From Periplaneta americana (taxonomy: Eukaryota > Arthropoda > Insecta > Blattodea > Blattidae): a DNA stretch of 64,000 nt. The stretch lies in assembly GCF_040183065.1 (NCBI RefSeq), contig NW_027185519.1:62001-126000 (forward strand). Reading direction: 5' to 3'. A program made the position numbers and the translations under genes. Positions 13,196 to 26,363 of this stretch are shown piece by piece. Within the stretch, counting starts at the first letter, position 1, and each line of letters begins with the position of its first letter. The notes under the pieces were generated by a model. It ran no database searches. It was not told where the DNA came from and saw nothing but the letters and a program-made list of their open reading frames with translations.

Positions 13196-13590
13196 ACGAG
13201 ATACGACCGCAATTTTGTACGACTAGTGTAATGAAGGAATGCAAAAAATTATTTTGGAACTTTGCAATGTTAGTCTATCATTAAAATAAAATTAAATCTT
13301 AATTCGTCCCTTTTGCAGGAGTCTTCTTCATCCAGTATGTTGTTGGCTGATATGGAGGAGGAGGGGGGGGGGGACATGCTCTAAAGGGATAAAATTTGCT
13401 TAGCAAATCGATATGGTGACTAACGCTTGCAATGCGTCATAGCTATAATTGTACTGCGCGGTAATTTCAGAGTAATAAGAGTTCAGTTCAGGGATCTGCT
13501 AATTTCTTCATATTGTGTTCGGCAATGGAATAGTACCGCAGTAGCATTAAGAGGTTTTTATAATTTGAACTGATATGTGCAGGTATATTG

Positions 13591-13665
13591 ACCCCCCCCC
13601 TCCCACCGCTGGCCGACGCGGACTGCAATGACAACAGTAAGCCACACGTCATACGTAAGCCTTTC
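13591..13665 (+). repeat. First copy of a ~75 bp duplication flanking a LINE fragment
   Basis: Poly-C, then a GACTGCAATGACAACAGTAAG core and an ACACGT-ATA-GTAAGCCTTT stretch. A second copy lies at about 13939-14008. Both copies run into trinucleotide microsatellites, (TTC)n here and (ATT)n in the second. The two flank the family C-related fragment at 13704-13880. Confidence 0.6.
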
Positions 13666-13703
13666 TTCTTCTTCTTCTTCTTTGCTCGCCTGGCAAATAC
13701 AGT

Positions 13704-13880
13704 CTTGGATTTCACATATTCAATTTTTCACAGTCCCAACTCCCTTGCATGGACGTGTTTTCACGTACCTTTAAAGTTTCTCCTCTCATTCATTCAGTCT
13801 ATTCGCAAGCCTGAGGGTTTTCCGTGGTTTTCCCTAAGGAGCTAAGACAAATGTAGGGATGAGCCCAGAAAGAAAAGGGC
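13704..13880 (+). repeat. Old fragment related to family C LINE 3' end (unit 1)
   Basis: Positions 13704-13783 align with 39584-39667 near the 3' end of the unit 3 family C LINE (for example CTTGCATGGACGTGTTTT against CTTGCAAGGACGCGTTTT). Positions 13812-13870 match the TTTTCCGTGGTTTTCC and GACAAATGT-GGGATGAGCCC motifs that are duplicated in the C 3' UTR (about 38860 and 39115). The segment order is reversed relative to C. It is present in units 1-3, so a C relative entered the repeat long before the unit 3 insertion. Confidence 0.65.
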
Positions 13881-13938
13881 ATTCACTTCCTTAGACCCTG
13901 GTAACTGCTCTTTCTAGAGGAAGGAGGAGGAGAAAGAA

Positions 13939-14003
13939 ACCCCCCCACCCCCACCGACGTGGACTGCAATGACAACAGTAAGCAACACGTTATATGTAAA
14001 GCC

Positions 14004-14072
<69 letters not shown>

Positions 14073-14523
14073 TACAATGGGACTAAAGGTGGTGTAGATA
14101 CACTATGTCAAATGTGCCACAATCTTTCCTGCAATAGAAAGACGAGGCGCTGGCCACTAGCAATATTTTACAACATGCTAAATATTGCAAGTATAAATTC
14201 ATGGATAATTTATAGTTAGAAGAACTCAGAAAACAATATCAAGAAAACAATTCATTTTCCAATTGTGTGAAGAGCTGACAAAACCGTGGATGCAGCACCG
14301 CTTTGCACGTCCTACTTTACACCGATCTCTGCGGGCAACAATTGAAGAACATCTGAACATTGCTGTGCAACAACAATGCCAGGTAATGCAGCCAGATGGT
14401 GAACGTACTGTTTGCTATAAATGTCCTGCAAAGAAGAGGAGAATGATGACAACATTTTGTGGACTTTGCAAAAAGGGGTTCTGCAGAGAACATCGCGCTG
14501 TTGTTTGCACTAATTGTAAATAG
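13939..14523 (+). pseudogene. piggyBac transposase remnant (unit 1)
   Basis: The first piece, YNGTKGGVDTL-QMCHNLSC then RKTRRWPLAIFYNMLNIA (14073-14219), matches the region around the third catalytic aspartate of piggyBac transposases. The usual second D of VDTLDQM is a cysteine here, and a stop follows IIYS. The second piece (14263-14523) carries the C-terminal cysteine-rich domain: CYKCPAKKRRMMTTFCGLCKKGFCREH and a final CTNC. An (ATT)n microsatellite at about 14005-14072 sits just before YNGTKGG and encodes a run of isoleucines. No 5' half and no clear terminal repeats are seen. Dead DNA transposon shared by units 1-3. Confidence 0.8.
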
Positions 14524-14768
14524 GACAATAACATGAACGTAAAGACTTTATGACAAACTTAAAATTAAATGAACACTAATGGCTACGAAATGTGTAAAAG
14601 TTGTTAAATGTGTGATATTGAGTTGATTTCAGTTAATTAAAATGTGAGTAGTAAAAATTACGAATGCTTACCTTTAACATGAGTACAGTGATGATTACCT
14701 GTCTAGGGTTAAGTAGTCGCGTGGTGAGTTTAGGAATTCCCAGACCACCTCTAAGATTGTTTAAAATA
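14524..14768. other. Unit-end spacer, no gene seen
   Basis: Short AT-rich stretch after the piggyBac remnant, up to the next unit copy. Confidence 0.5.
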
Positions 14769-15372
14769 AAGGTATTGTAATCGTACGTTTCTGTCTTTTG
14801 TCAATAGTAACGTTGACCTTTCTTTTTCGAGAAAACAAAATCTGTTGTACAGTTAAAGGTACTGAAATAGTAAGAAATTTTCTGAAATCCCCACGCGTTT
14901 GCAAGTGTAAGTCTCTGTTGTAACCTGTTGATTTACGAGAGACTGTGTGTGCTTTCGTACAGTGTTTCTAAAATGTGCAGTAACGAGTCAGAAATCATTG
15001 GAATGTAGTGTAGGTGTGTTTGTTATAACCGGGAATCAATCCGCAGTACTTGACCAATCAACTACGGGAAATATCAGAAAAATTGGCAGGAGTTAGCAAG
15101 AAAAACAAAGGTAAAATATCACGTGAACGAGCACCGATACCGAGCACTATGTACAATATACCCTAGAGAAAAAGACAAGAAAACAAAAGTCAACCGCTGC
15201 AAGTGTTACGAAGTGGTGTGTGAAACATATAATGAAGAATGTCTGCGGGAAGCGCATCTAGTGAGATAAAGGGTGAAATGGAGGATTCTGCTAAAAATAA
15301 AGAAAGGAAGAAAAATGTTTACAGTTAATACAAGTATTGTTTTCTCTTGTGGGTTTATGTTTAGTATAATAG

Positions 15373-15424
<52 letters not shown>

Positions 15425-15694
15425 AAAGTGAAAAAAATAACAGGTCTGTAATAATAATAGTTAATAATTCTGTAGTTCACTGCAAAAACTGTATAGCCAT
15501 AAAAGGACAGATGATAATAACGTTGTTATCTTATTCTTGCTGCTGTGTAAGCCTAAGTTTCCACGTGAGGGATAGAAGAGACATGACAACATATAGCATT
15601 ACAATTTGTTTAATGTGTATAAATTTCTTTAATACTGATTTTTCTCAGAACAAGCTGTGTGAGGGTTAAAGAGTTCTTGCACTGAAGCTCAGAA

Positions 15695-15763
<69 letters not shown>

Positions 15764-16920
15764 GTGTGAAGAGTTGTATCGGAAGTGCTTTATAGACTAA
15801 ATTAATAATTTCTATCTTAACTGAAATATTTACATTATATTTCACACAGTATAGTTACAGGTAGCATAAATTCAGATAATGGTTTTTATATGGGAATCTA
15901 CTTCTTGTGTTTAGAGGCTACATTTATACAGAGTTAATAATTTCTCCCCTATGTAACATATTTCCATGAAATTTTATACGCATCTATGCAAAAACGAATT
16001 ATGCTCGTGTAATTAGGGAATTAGGGAAAAATTAGTTTTTCTGATAATTTTTAATGTTTTAATAGAAATTATGCTCCTAAAAGATGACTAGCCTGCCATA
16101 TTTTTCGCAGTTGGTAACAAAATGCTAGATTCATGGATATACTCCATAATTTAGTTGTTCATTATATGTTCAAGAAGTGTTGAATTTTTCTTGGAGAAAT
16201 TAAGCTCCTTCATCCAGACTCTGAAAAGTGGCTGCTGTCGAATTCGTAAAGCGCCACCAAGAGATGAATATAACATCTAAGTTTGCAGGATGTAGCAGCT
16301 AAATTTTAAGCCGTATAGAGTTTAATATTTGATTAATGTGTGGGTAGAAGAATTGAAAGTTAACTCAGGTTTACTTGTAATGCACAGCCTGTTAAATATG
16401 TCGTAAAAAAAAAAAAAAAAAAAAAAACTAGTTGCACAAATCTCAGTAAACGTGCCAATTAAATGAATGCTAACGTATTATAGATTGCTTTTCGCGTATT
16501 AAATGAAAGTACACATCTTGTCCTATGACCTCCATAAGGGAAGGTTTAACAGTATAAAACAGCCACTGACCCCACGAACAAAAATCAACTGAAGAGCGTG
16601 ACTTTAAAAAAAAAACTCATGTTTTGTCCCACCTCTTACTGATATTGATGTTTTGTATGCTGTTGTGCACAATGCCTAGCTTTTGTTTAAGCCTAGATAT
16701 TACTTAAACTTCGGTTATGATGAAGTTGATTTTCTTACATAGTTTTGCGTTCTGGACAACTGTGCGCCGGCATCTCTCGGAACATCCGAGATCAGGTCCC
16801 TATCCCCTCCACCGCAAAGTCAAATAGCGTCTGTCACTTGATTTTGAATATTAAACAAACATACCATCACGGCATTTCCGTTATGGCATCTGGTGTCATC
16901 AATAAGCTACAAATAAAGGA

Positions 16921-16967
<47 letters not shown>

Positions 16968-18213
16968 TAGCACAGTCACTGTCCTGAACAAGGTACGCAA
17001 GTATTATTTTAATTAATGCGTATCGCCTACCAGCCGCCGAAACTATTCGACAGGAGAGTGAATATCCTACACGGTCCTGTAAAAATGTTCTGAATACACT
17101 AAATGACGTGTAATTTTTTTTCTATTATTAGGACAATTGAACGTGTCATTGCTCCTGCGGGTTGCTTTGTTTCACACCACAGAGAATTCAGGTTCTCAAC
17201 CCCCCGGGATTCTAGAGATAAGAGAGCGATGAGGTTAAAGGAGTAGGCGTTTGTTCGTGTTTTTGTTTTTACTTTAGAAAAATTGCGAAACGTGACGCAA
17301 TAGCGATAAGTTTTATGAACAAGTTTGCTGAATCGACCAATTGAAGGTAATTTATATTTTGCTAAAGAAGAGAGGAGATTAATGAAATCAGTTATTGTAA
17401 TAATCGTAGTAGATTGAAGGAATTGTTTGTATTCAAACTCCTTTTTGAAATAAGCTGCTCGGATGCTTATCAGGGTGACGGTTATAAATGTTATCGTAAT
17501 ACCCACCCGAGGTCACAAAGGTCACAGTCTTCCGCTTGTCCTTTCCTAAGCAGACCACGTCTGTACTATCGAAAATAATGAGTCACAGTTATAGTTTCGT
17601 GAAAGTAAAAAATGTTAGATAGGAGACAAGTAGCTACTCTTATACAATCATAATCACATTTTGTATCCAATATAGTATAAACGAGCTACATGTAAGTACT
17701 GTGTAAAGTTTCATTAAAACAATATATTATATATGAGACAAGTCACTAATTTTTGTCAAAACGCATCGTCTATAAAGGGGTAGTTTCTCCTCTTATACAG
17801 TAGTGACTATAGTGCGAAGTTTCATGGAAATATGTCACATTTTTAGTCCAGCTAGATTTGCTTTCTGGACCACTTTGAGCCTTGGCGCTTGTGATCGGTC
17901 GGACGGAGGATCACTCGTCCCGGCGGCGTTAACCCTTAATTTGGTAAATATATATAATGTGCAATATTATAGAACTGTGAAATTTTTTTTTAATTTTCCT
18001 AAGAAACTTTGTTATCCATCGTTCTATTAAAAAATTGTTTATTAACCTATAGGATACATTGCGATATTTGTCAAACAGGCTGTGGGAAAATGCTGATACG
18101 GTGAGGAATGGAAAGGGAGAAACCATTTATATTATTGAGGTGACCTTGAACTGAGGGTAGTAGGAACGAGACCTGGAGTACGGTACAACCGGCTCTTCCG
18201 AGAAATAACTAGT
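14769..18213. other. Spacer upstream of H3, unit 2, no gene seen
   Basis: Copy of the unit 1 leading spacer with different (GT)n, (ATT)n, poly-A and (GAAA)n lengths. Confidence 0.7.
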
Positions 18214-18229
18214 GGCCCTGAAAAGGGCC
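18214..18229 (-). terminator. H3 stem-loop, unit 2
   Basis: Same 16-base stem-loop as unit 1, 29 bases past the H3 stop. Confidence 0.95.
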
Positions 18230-18258
18230 TTTTTGCGGGCAGGAGTACCTTTGTTAAT

Positions 18259-19176
<918 letters not shown>

Positions 19177-19216
19177 ACTGCCTACACACGTCTGCTGCCG
19201 AATCCGTCGGCAAAAC

Positions 19217-19232
19217 GGCCCTTTTCAGGGCC
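19217..19232 (+). terminator. H4 stem-loop, unit 2
   Basis: GGCCCTTTTCAGGGCC, 41 bases past the stop. Confidence 0.95.
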
Positions 19233-20423
19233 ATAAAATCCGTCTAAAAAGGGCAGTAGTTGTCGAGATTAATTTAATTCACCTTTACTGTGTGACCACT
19301 AGCTCAACAGGCCAGTGCGGAAAACAGAACTTATTTCGTAGGGGCACTTCAGTATCAGCAAAAGACGTTGTAAGAAATGCCTCTCCGTTTTTCAAATGGG
19401 TCTGACCCCAACGCTTGGTATATCAAGTGGAAAGACCGGATTCCTCTGTGAAGCCTTGCTCCTCGGATTATGTTACCTGTTACTGTAAACTTCTGTAAGT
19501 CAATAATCACTGTCCGAAGAATTGGTGGGTAATATGACAACGCAGGTAGGCAATGCTCACCAGACCGTAACAAGGAACCGAGGGGATTGACACATACTGA
19601 ACATCACATCACCACGTTTTTGCAATGCCAACTTTTAGGTCATAGGAATCCAGTGTGGTAAACACTGGGGAGAAGAGGTACACATCGCATGTCAGAACAC
19701 AGGACTTCGTCCTGTCAGACAACTTCCACGTATAGCTTGCGTCATTTCGGTTCGAACGAAACGACAGAGAGAGGGGAAATTCGAACGCAAATTGTCAAAG
19801 CCTTCGATTCCTACGAGAAGGTCATGTCATCATCTCAGTATTGGGGTTCCTGCGCGTGCGGCCAATATGTGCACCAACAAACAAACGCATTAGGAACTCT
19901 ATTATAACGCCGTAAGTTGTTCACCAGTTATCGATTTCTTATTCAAAATTAGTTTCATTCGTAGTATGTAGTAAAGTAAACTAGTATATTCAAACGTATA
20001 TGTCTAAAACCACGATGGGCACCAAAGAAGGGGACTTGTGATTATTTTCACGATAATCTCCATTACTCTAATATGATAGAAATATATTACATAAATTTCG
20101 AAGCCAACTATGTACTTTGGCATCATCATCTAATTTAATTCGTATTGTGTTAAATTATATAATAATAATGAAACCTTTCTATATGCATCAGTATAATGTG
20201 TTATCACACAATAGCCTAGTAAATGTACAACGGTTTCAAGTACTTCAGTGCGAACCTGGGACAACGACATCGTTCAGAGCACAAAATTACAGAATGATGA
20301 TATTAAATCAGCCCACCGGTATAGAGAGAGAGAGAAAGTTGACACGCGTAATGAAATTACATTACGAAGCCGTGAGAGAGGATTAACAATACTGGCTATT
20401 TCTGACTTTTGTGAGGTTAGTGG
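19233..20423. other. H4-H2A spacer, unit 2, no gene seen
   Basis: Copy of the unit 1 spacer at 4458-5648, with no gene recognised. Confidence 0.7.
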
Positions 20424-20439
20424 GGCCCTTAAAAGGGCC
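20424..20439 (-). terminator. H2A stem-loop, unit 2
   Basis: UUUA-loop stem-loop as in unit 1. Confidence 0.95.
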
Positions 20440-20457
20440 GTTTTACGGAGAAGGGGC

Positions 20458-20856
<399 letters not shown>

Positions 20857-20881
20857 TTAACTACAAGAACGACGCCTCGCC

Positions 20882-22271
20882 GAACGAATGAATGGGGACG
20901 AAGAAAGAATGAATGATGTTTAAAATGGCAGGCAGGGTAAGCATCCCATGCCTCCATTGGTTCCTCGACAAGCAATTCTCTAACTTTAGATCGAGGTACC
21001 CAGCTATAAGCCGTTTGCCCTCTCATCTAACAGTAGTGTATTTCCCCTGTGAATGATTTTATGAACATGTACACGTTATCAGTTGAATTGTGAATGAAAT
21101 GAATGAAGTGAAGTGAGCACCATGCCTCGCAGATGTTAATGAGAGGTGGAGAGTCCAGTGCTCTGGTCAGTTCTGTCCTAGTCACGTTTTTGTAGTGGCG
21201 CTAGGGAAACTCGTAACCTGTTACCAACAAAGTGGTGGGCTACTCGTTTCCGTAGAAGCCGTCTGGCTGCCTGGTTGGCTGTGGCAAGTGTCGTGTGTCG
21301 TTTCGTAGGGTTTGTGTCAGTAGTGAGTAAAGAAATAGTGAATGTCACTATTTCGTCCTGTAGTCTGTTTAGTTGCCGGTCAATGTAGGATTCTATTTTC
21401 TGCATAGCAGAACGTAGAACCCCCTCGACCAGCTGTTCCGTAGTTGTTTTTTCTGTCTGTGGATCGTCTGTAGTGTTTGTCTTGGTTGTCGTTGTCTTAG
21501 CTGCATCCGCATAAGACAATTCGGGTTTGGGAAGTGTTGGGTTGAAAACGGACTGTGATGGTTTGGGTATAGGTTTCGGTATTGGTTTGTGGGTGTCTAT
21601 GGGGACGTGCGTGGGATCGGTGGAGGTTATGAGATTAGTCCTTGGATATTTTGGACAGCGAGCTTGGCCCGTATAATGGGTGTCGCTGTTGCACGTGGCG
21701 CAATACCTAATCTGGGATAGGCGGTTGTGGTTGCACAGGTCGGGATTTTTGCCGCACTTAAAACAAGTCTTGGGCTTGTCGCAGTTTGTCCTTGTATGGC
21801 CGTATTGTGCACAGTTAAGGCACGGTCGGTGGAAGATTGTCTCGTGTGATGGCTCTACTCTGTAGTACCGTCCTGCAAGTTTAATTCCTTCTAGTAATTT
21901 GTCTGCTGTGGTGATGTCATTTGTGAAAATTCTAACTAAGTTGGTGGGTTTGTCTGTCTGTGCGGAGATAATTCTCTTAATGCGTGTGATGCCTGGATGT
22001 GTTACAGCCAGGATCTGCATTAGTTCGTCCTCAGAGATCAGCGTGTCGACATTTTTCATGACGACACTGATCTCTTTATTTCGGGTCTGTTTCTGTCTTG
22101 ATTCACTAGGCGTAATGTTGATTTCTGCGGACGGACCGAAGTTGTACAGGGGAATTGCCCTAGCGAACTTCTCCGCGTCGTCAATCGTGGCGAATGTGAG
22201 TGTAGTTGTCTTGGTAGTGTGTGCCCAGAACTGTCGTGGAGTTTGAATGTCGAGTCGGTACTGTTTCATTA
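20882..22271 (-). mobile_element. Family A LINE, 5'-truncated, at H2A start site (unit 2)
   Basis: 1.39 kb in H2A direction, flanked by a perfect 11 bp target duplication GACGCCTCGCC (20871-20881 and 22272-22282). The 5' truncation falls inside ORF1. The 3' end carries the TTCATTCGTTC tail without poly(A). The target occurs once in unit 1, which gives the empty-site control. Confidence 0.95.
21178..22269 (-). CDS. Family A ORF1, C-terminal 363 codons
   Basis: This starts at an internal methionine (MKQYRLDIQTPRQFWAH) next to the truncation. It keeps the RRM-like region, all three zinc knuckles, and the C-terminal basic segment (RRLLRKRVAHHFVGNRLRVS). The remaining sequence is identical to the unit 1 protein as far as I compared. 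It is a fragment, unlikely to be made as such. The complete family protein would be about 690 aa from the unit 4 copy. Confidence 0.8.
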   Translation of the reverse strand: MKQYRLDIQTPRQFWAHTTKTTTLTFATIDDAEKFARAIPLYNFGPSAEINITPSESRQKQTRNKEISVVMKNVDTLISEDELMQILAVTHPGITRIKRIISAQTDKPTNLVRIFTNDITTADKLLEGIKLAGRYYRVEPSHETIFHRPCLNCAQYGHTRTNCDKPKTCFKCGKNPDLCNHNRLSQIRYCATCNSDTHYTGQARCPKYPRTNLITSTDPTHVPIDTHKPIPKPIPKPSQSVFNPTLPKPELSYADAAKTTTTKTNTTDDPQTEKTTTEQLVEGVLRSAMQKIESYIDRQLNRLQDEIVTFTISLLTTDTNPTKRHTTLATANQAARRLLRKRVAHHFVGNRLRVSLAPLQKRD

Positions 22272-22282
22272 GACGCCTCGCC

Positions 22283-22449
22283 CACGGTAACCTTCACTTT
22301 TACGCCAACGTCAATAATCGACAGCGGACCAATCGTAAAGTCACAAACGTTTGCGCTGTTTCTATTGGCTCGCACTGGGAAGGCAGTACGGCATTGTCCC
22401 TGCGACTTAAATATTTTTCTCCCTCCGGGCTCATCATCAGACGAGCACC
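22283..22449. promoter_or_regulatory. H2A/H2B promoter, unit 2 (H2B side intact)
   Basis: This retains both CCAAT boxes, the H2A TATA-like box (22297-22302, now facing the LINE 5' edge) and the H2B TAAATAT with its undisturbed GGGCTCATCATCAG start region. Confidence 0.8.
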
Positions 22450-22821
22450 ATGCCCCCCAAAGCTTCCGGAAAGGCTGCCAAGAAGGCCGGCAAGGCCCAG
22501 AAGAATATTTCGAAGGGCGATAAGAAGAAGAAGCGCAAGAGGAAGGAGAGCTACGCCATTTACATCTACAAGGTTCTGAAACAAGTTCACCCAGACACGG
22601 GAATCAGTTCAAAGGCTATGAGCATCATGAACAGCTTCGTTAACGACATCTTCGAGCGCATCGCCGCGGAAGCTTCGCGGCTCGCGCATTACAACAAGCG
22701 GTCGACCATCACCAGTCGGGAGATCCAGACAGCCGTCCGTCTCCTGCTACCCGGTGAGCTGGCCAAGCACGCCGTCAGTGAAGGGACCAAGGCCGTCACA
22801 AAATACACTAGTTCCAAGTAA
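22450..22821 (+). CDS. H2B: Histone H2B, unit 2
   Basis: 123 aa, identical to unit 1. TATA box and start region are native, and the LINE in this pair lies on the H2A side, so this H2B should be expressed normally in S phase. Confidence 0.99.
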   Translation: MPPKASGKAAKKAGKAQKNISKGDKKKKRKRKESYAIYIYKVLKQVHPDTGISSKAMSIMNSFVNDIFERIAAEASRLAHYNKRSTITSREIQTAVRLLLPGELAKHAVSEGTKAVTKYTSSK

Positions 22822-22851
22822 GCGGGAGTGCTTGCTAGGGAATCAGCAACC

Positions 22852-22867
22852 GGCCCTTTTAAGGGCC
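22852..22867 (+). terminator. H2B stem-loop, unit 2
   Basis: GGCCCTTTTAAGGGCC, 30 bases past the stop. Confidence 0.95.
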
Positions 22868-23691
22868 ACAAGTTATTCATAACAGAGTAGATGAATGAAG
22901 AACAACAGCGGTTCCCACCGAGTGAAAATTTAAATAATCACCCCGATAACACTTCTAGGATAGATAATACATTATAGGCAGTCCATGGGAGACTTGGATC
23001 CACGAGGCAAATTCGTTTCCTTAATAGTTTCGTACGACTTATATGAGAGCGCGGTGTCATTCCTACTCACTTGGCAGCATTAATTGTTGAGGGAAAACAA
23101 CTTAGAAGGTAACTTGTCGACCGCGGGCATAATCCTTCCGCAGGCCACTACTGAGAATCTGTGGACATACGGGTAATCTATCTTTATTGAAACTCGGGTT
23201 CATAACATACGACTGATACTTTATATATCTGTCACGTAATCCATCAAGAGACAAATGTCCCCCCCCCCCTAGTCAGTAGCGAGCTTCAGTCCATTCGTAG
23301 TAGCCGCCGGTGCAAGAAGTGAATTGAAGTTTGTGTGAAGTTCCGTAGTATGGCATGAAAATGATGTCGAAAATCCGACTACAGTTCCACAACCATGTGG
23401 TTGAAAGGAGGCTCCGCTGTTGAACAACAATCCACCTGTGGCTTAACTTAGAATGCCGACTAGCTGTTTTATTAATCCCGTGTCAATCCAGCAGTGTGTG
23501 ACGTTGAAACGTAACCAAACTGCCGTTGATAGATAGATTTATCATCTATCCCAATGACATCCAACGAGCTTGGTAATTTAGGTACAGAGTCTAAGCAGGC
23601 AGTTTACGTGTGTGTGTGAGCGAGTGCAGGTTTTATCGAGTGCACCCCAATCCCATCGTCCTCAAGTGCCTACAGATTACGCAGTTTCATC
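22868..23691. other. H2B-5S spacer, unit 2, no gene seen
   Basis: Copy of the unit 1 spacer. Confidence 0.65.
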
Positions 23692-23809
23692 GGCAACGGC
23701 CATACCATGTTGAAAATACCGGTTCTCGTCCGATCACCGAAGTCAAGCAACATTGGGCGTGGTCAGTACTTGGATGGGTGACCGCTTGGGAACACCACGT
23801 GCCGTTGGC
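23692..23809 (+). rRNA. 5S ribosomal RNA, unit 2
   Basis: Identical in sequence to the unit 1 5S gene, including the paired CCATGTTG/CAACATTGG arms and the T-run terminator just downstream (about 23812-23822). Confidence 0.95.
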
Positions 23810-23822
23810 GATTTTTTTTTTT

Positions 23823-24734
23823 ACGTCACTATTTCCAGCGTGTTCTAATAAGACTTATGGGATATTATGTTCCCTTCCCTATTCCAGCTATAGCTTGGAT
23901 GATGACGCCGCTGCATAATTGTAGAGTAATTGATAATTCTTAAGTACTTGCAGCTCCGTATTGAAACTTATGACTGGTAGCATATTCATATGAGACGGTT
24001 CACTTCTCTGCGTTTTCTCGAAGAAGGGAATATGTATTCAGGGGATTGTGAACGTACCTCGCGCTCTCCCTAGAAGTTAGAGACATTTTAGGTAAAGAAT
24101 GTAATATACTGTACATATATGGCTAATTAAAATCCCATTAGTTACTACATTTCAGTGGGTAGTACAAATTCCATAATGAAAATATCTCTGTCCTAGTAGT
24201 TGTATCCTTTAAAGAAGCTCGTTGTTTTCCCATGATGAAGGGCAGAACTTGGTCGGTAGAAATTTAAACAGACTGCATTATCAGACCAGGCGTTATTTCA
24301 ATATCAGCGTTTAGTTTAGGAAATATAGCAATAGCGGAGTTGGGAGAAGTAGTTATAGCATGTACAGTAAGTATAAACAGTTCGCTGTACTGTACAGTGA
24401 ATATAAATATTTGAATGTACGATGGCAAAACATCAGACATACAGTACGTAGCTCACATATCTTAAAAAATAAATAAATAAAAATAAAGAAGACATTCTGA
24501 GGAGTGAGTGGAAAGTGCATATTATAATGAATATTTTTAACTCTCAGTTGACATTGAGAGAGAAAGCCATGCATCGGGGAACCGGTGACTGTTTTTGCGT
24601 TACCTTCTGCTATTGGCGTTGTTGGTTAGTAACGAATGAAAGAGGTAGGACGCGGAATCAAATGTCAAAAAACGATAGGGAAATAATAGTAACTGGTTGT
24701 ATTTCGATCGAGCTCGGCGTGCTGATTCACCAGT
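23823..24734. other. Spacer downstream of 5S, unit 2, no gene seen
   Basis: Copy of unit 1 9549-10460, with nothing recognised. Confidence 0.6.
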
Positions 24735-26193
24735 GGGGTGTTTCACAAAGTTTACAATCTTTGGAAATTGTGAACTCTGTTTGTAAACTTCTGTTTCACA
24801 ATCTTTGTTTGTAAAGGTGGACTGTACAAAGGAAATCAAATCTTTACGAATGAAATTTTGCGCTCTTTACAAGTGATATGTTTGTTTCACAACGAAGGAG
24901 TAATTTTACAAACGTGTAAACTAAACTTTACTAGTGAAGTTAGCACATTTTCTACAGTAGCCCTGTTGAAATAGCTTCTAATTGTGAATGAAAAAAATAA
25001 ACACATATGTATAAAATCAATTTTATAGTAACAGGGTACCATTAAGAATTACACTGAAGCAGTTGTGATGTTATTGAGTAGTTCTAGCGACTCAGACGAA
25101 GATTTTGCATTTAGGCCTAACGTAGAATTTTCCGGCCACGTTCGTATCATTGTACGAATATTAATGAAAGGTTTCGAATGAATCCCGCGCTATACTTCAG
25201 AATACCGCGTTAGTTCTTATATACGAGGAACGTATTTAATAAATACTCGCACTTAAAGAAGAAAAACTTTGCACCGAAAACCAATCACTTAATAATGCAA
25301 TGTCGGCATTACTTACGCAGTATTCTGAAGTCGTTCCGAATCCCATTTCGCTGTAATCTCTCCTACAAGATATGGGACATCACATGCAACATCTGAAAGG
25401 GAAAAGTGGTGCCCTAACCACAAAGCGAGAACTGCATTGGTTGCATAGTAGCTCTCAGTTCCCTGCGTTAGCAGATAAGAACGGAATTTATAAGATTACA
25501 GTGTGCAAAAGTTCACACATGGTAGTTGATGTTGTTACAAGATTGAAAAAACTCGAGGCGGGTTATTGATCACCGAATGTGCTTACTCGGGCAAAGGATT
25601 TTTATGCTCCTCCTGCTGGGTTCCCTAATGTTGGCGAGGTTATGGATGAAACAATAAAATATACTGATGGACCAGCAGAGAGCGAAGTTGATTTTAATGG
25701 ATGGACATGTTAGCTGCTCTATCAACTGCATATAACTACGTGGGTCAAATCCATTATTTATCCTACGTGGGTCAAATCCATTATTTATCAATTATTTGAA
25801 TGAATTTCGCGCTAACTTTCGTCAGTTAAGTCGTAGGCTAATTAATGCATTGGTATGCTCGACCAATTGCATGCCGCGAAACTCCGTTGTCGCCGATGTA
25901 GCAAAATCTAAATAAAATATATATAAAAAAATATAAACATGTCCATCGATAGTTCTAAAATTACAGCTACTTTACCTCTGATCCTTAGTGATTTTTGTAA
26001 ACTGTCGTTGGCGATTTTGTTCAACCAATTATGCGTATTTGTAAGTTTGTTTCGCCGATTTTGTAAAGTTCGTTAAAACATACAAGTGAATAAGATTGCA
26101 TTGTGAAACACAGTTAACAAGCATATGTAATATTTCCGTTGTTAATTGTATATTGTTAATTTGTAATTTGTTAGCGTTGTGAAACATGCCCCC
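24735..26193 (+). mobile_element. Decayed Harbinger-like transposon (unit 2)
   Basis: Same remnant as in unit 1, 26 bp longer because TACGTGGGTCAAATCCATT and adjoining bases are duplicated in tandem at about 25736-25790. One base fewer than unit 1 occurs near 25671 (GGACCAGC against GGACCCAGC). Confidence 0.6.
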
Positions 26194-26363
26194 ATTTACC
26201 TTTAGAGGTAATATCTACATTAATATTTAGTTAAAATTTAAAGAAATTTTAAACGAATGGAAGCTGCATTTTAATTCACCCCAAATTACTATGTTCCCTT
26301 TCAGATTATCAGCTGTTGTTGTTGTTGTCGTTGTTGTATTGTAAGTTCTCACTTATTGTTAGC

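Noticed and set aside
20882-22271. Family A as a mere deletion product of family B
   Set aside because: The A and B 3' UTRs differ completely and their ORF1 proteins are diverged, so A is a separate lineage.
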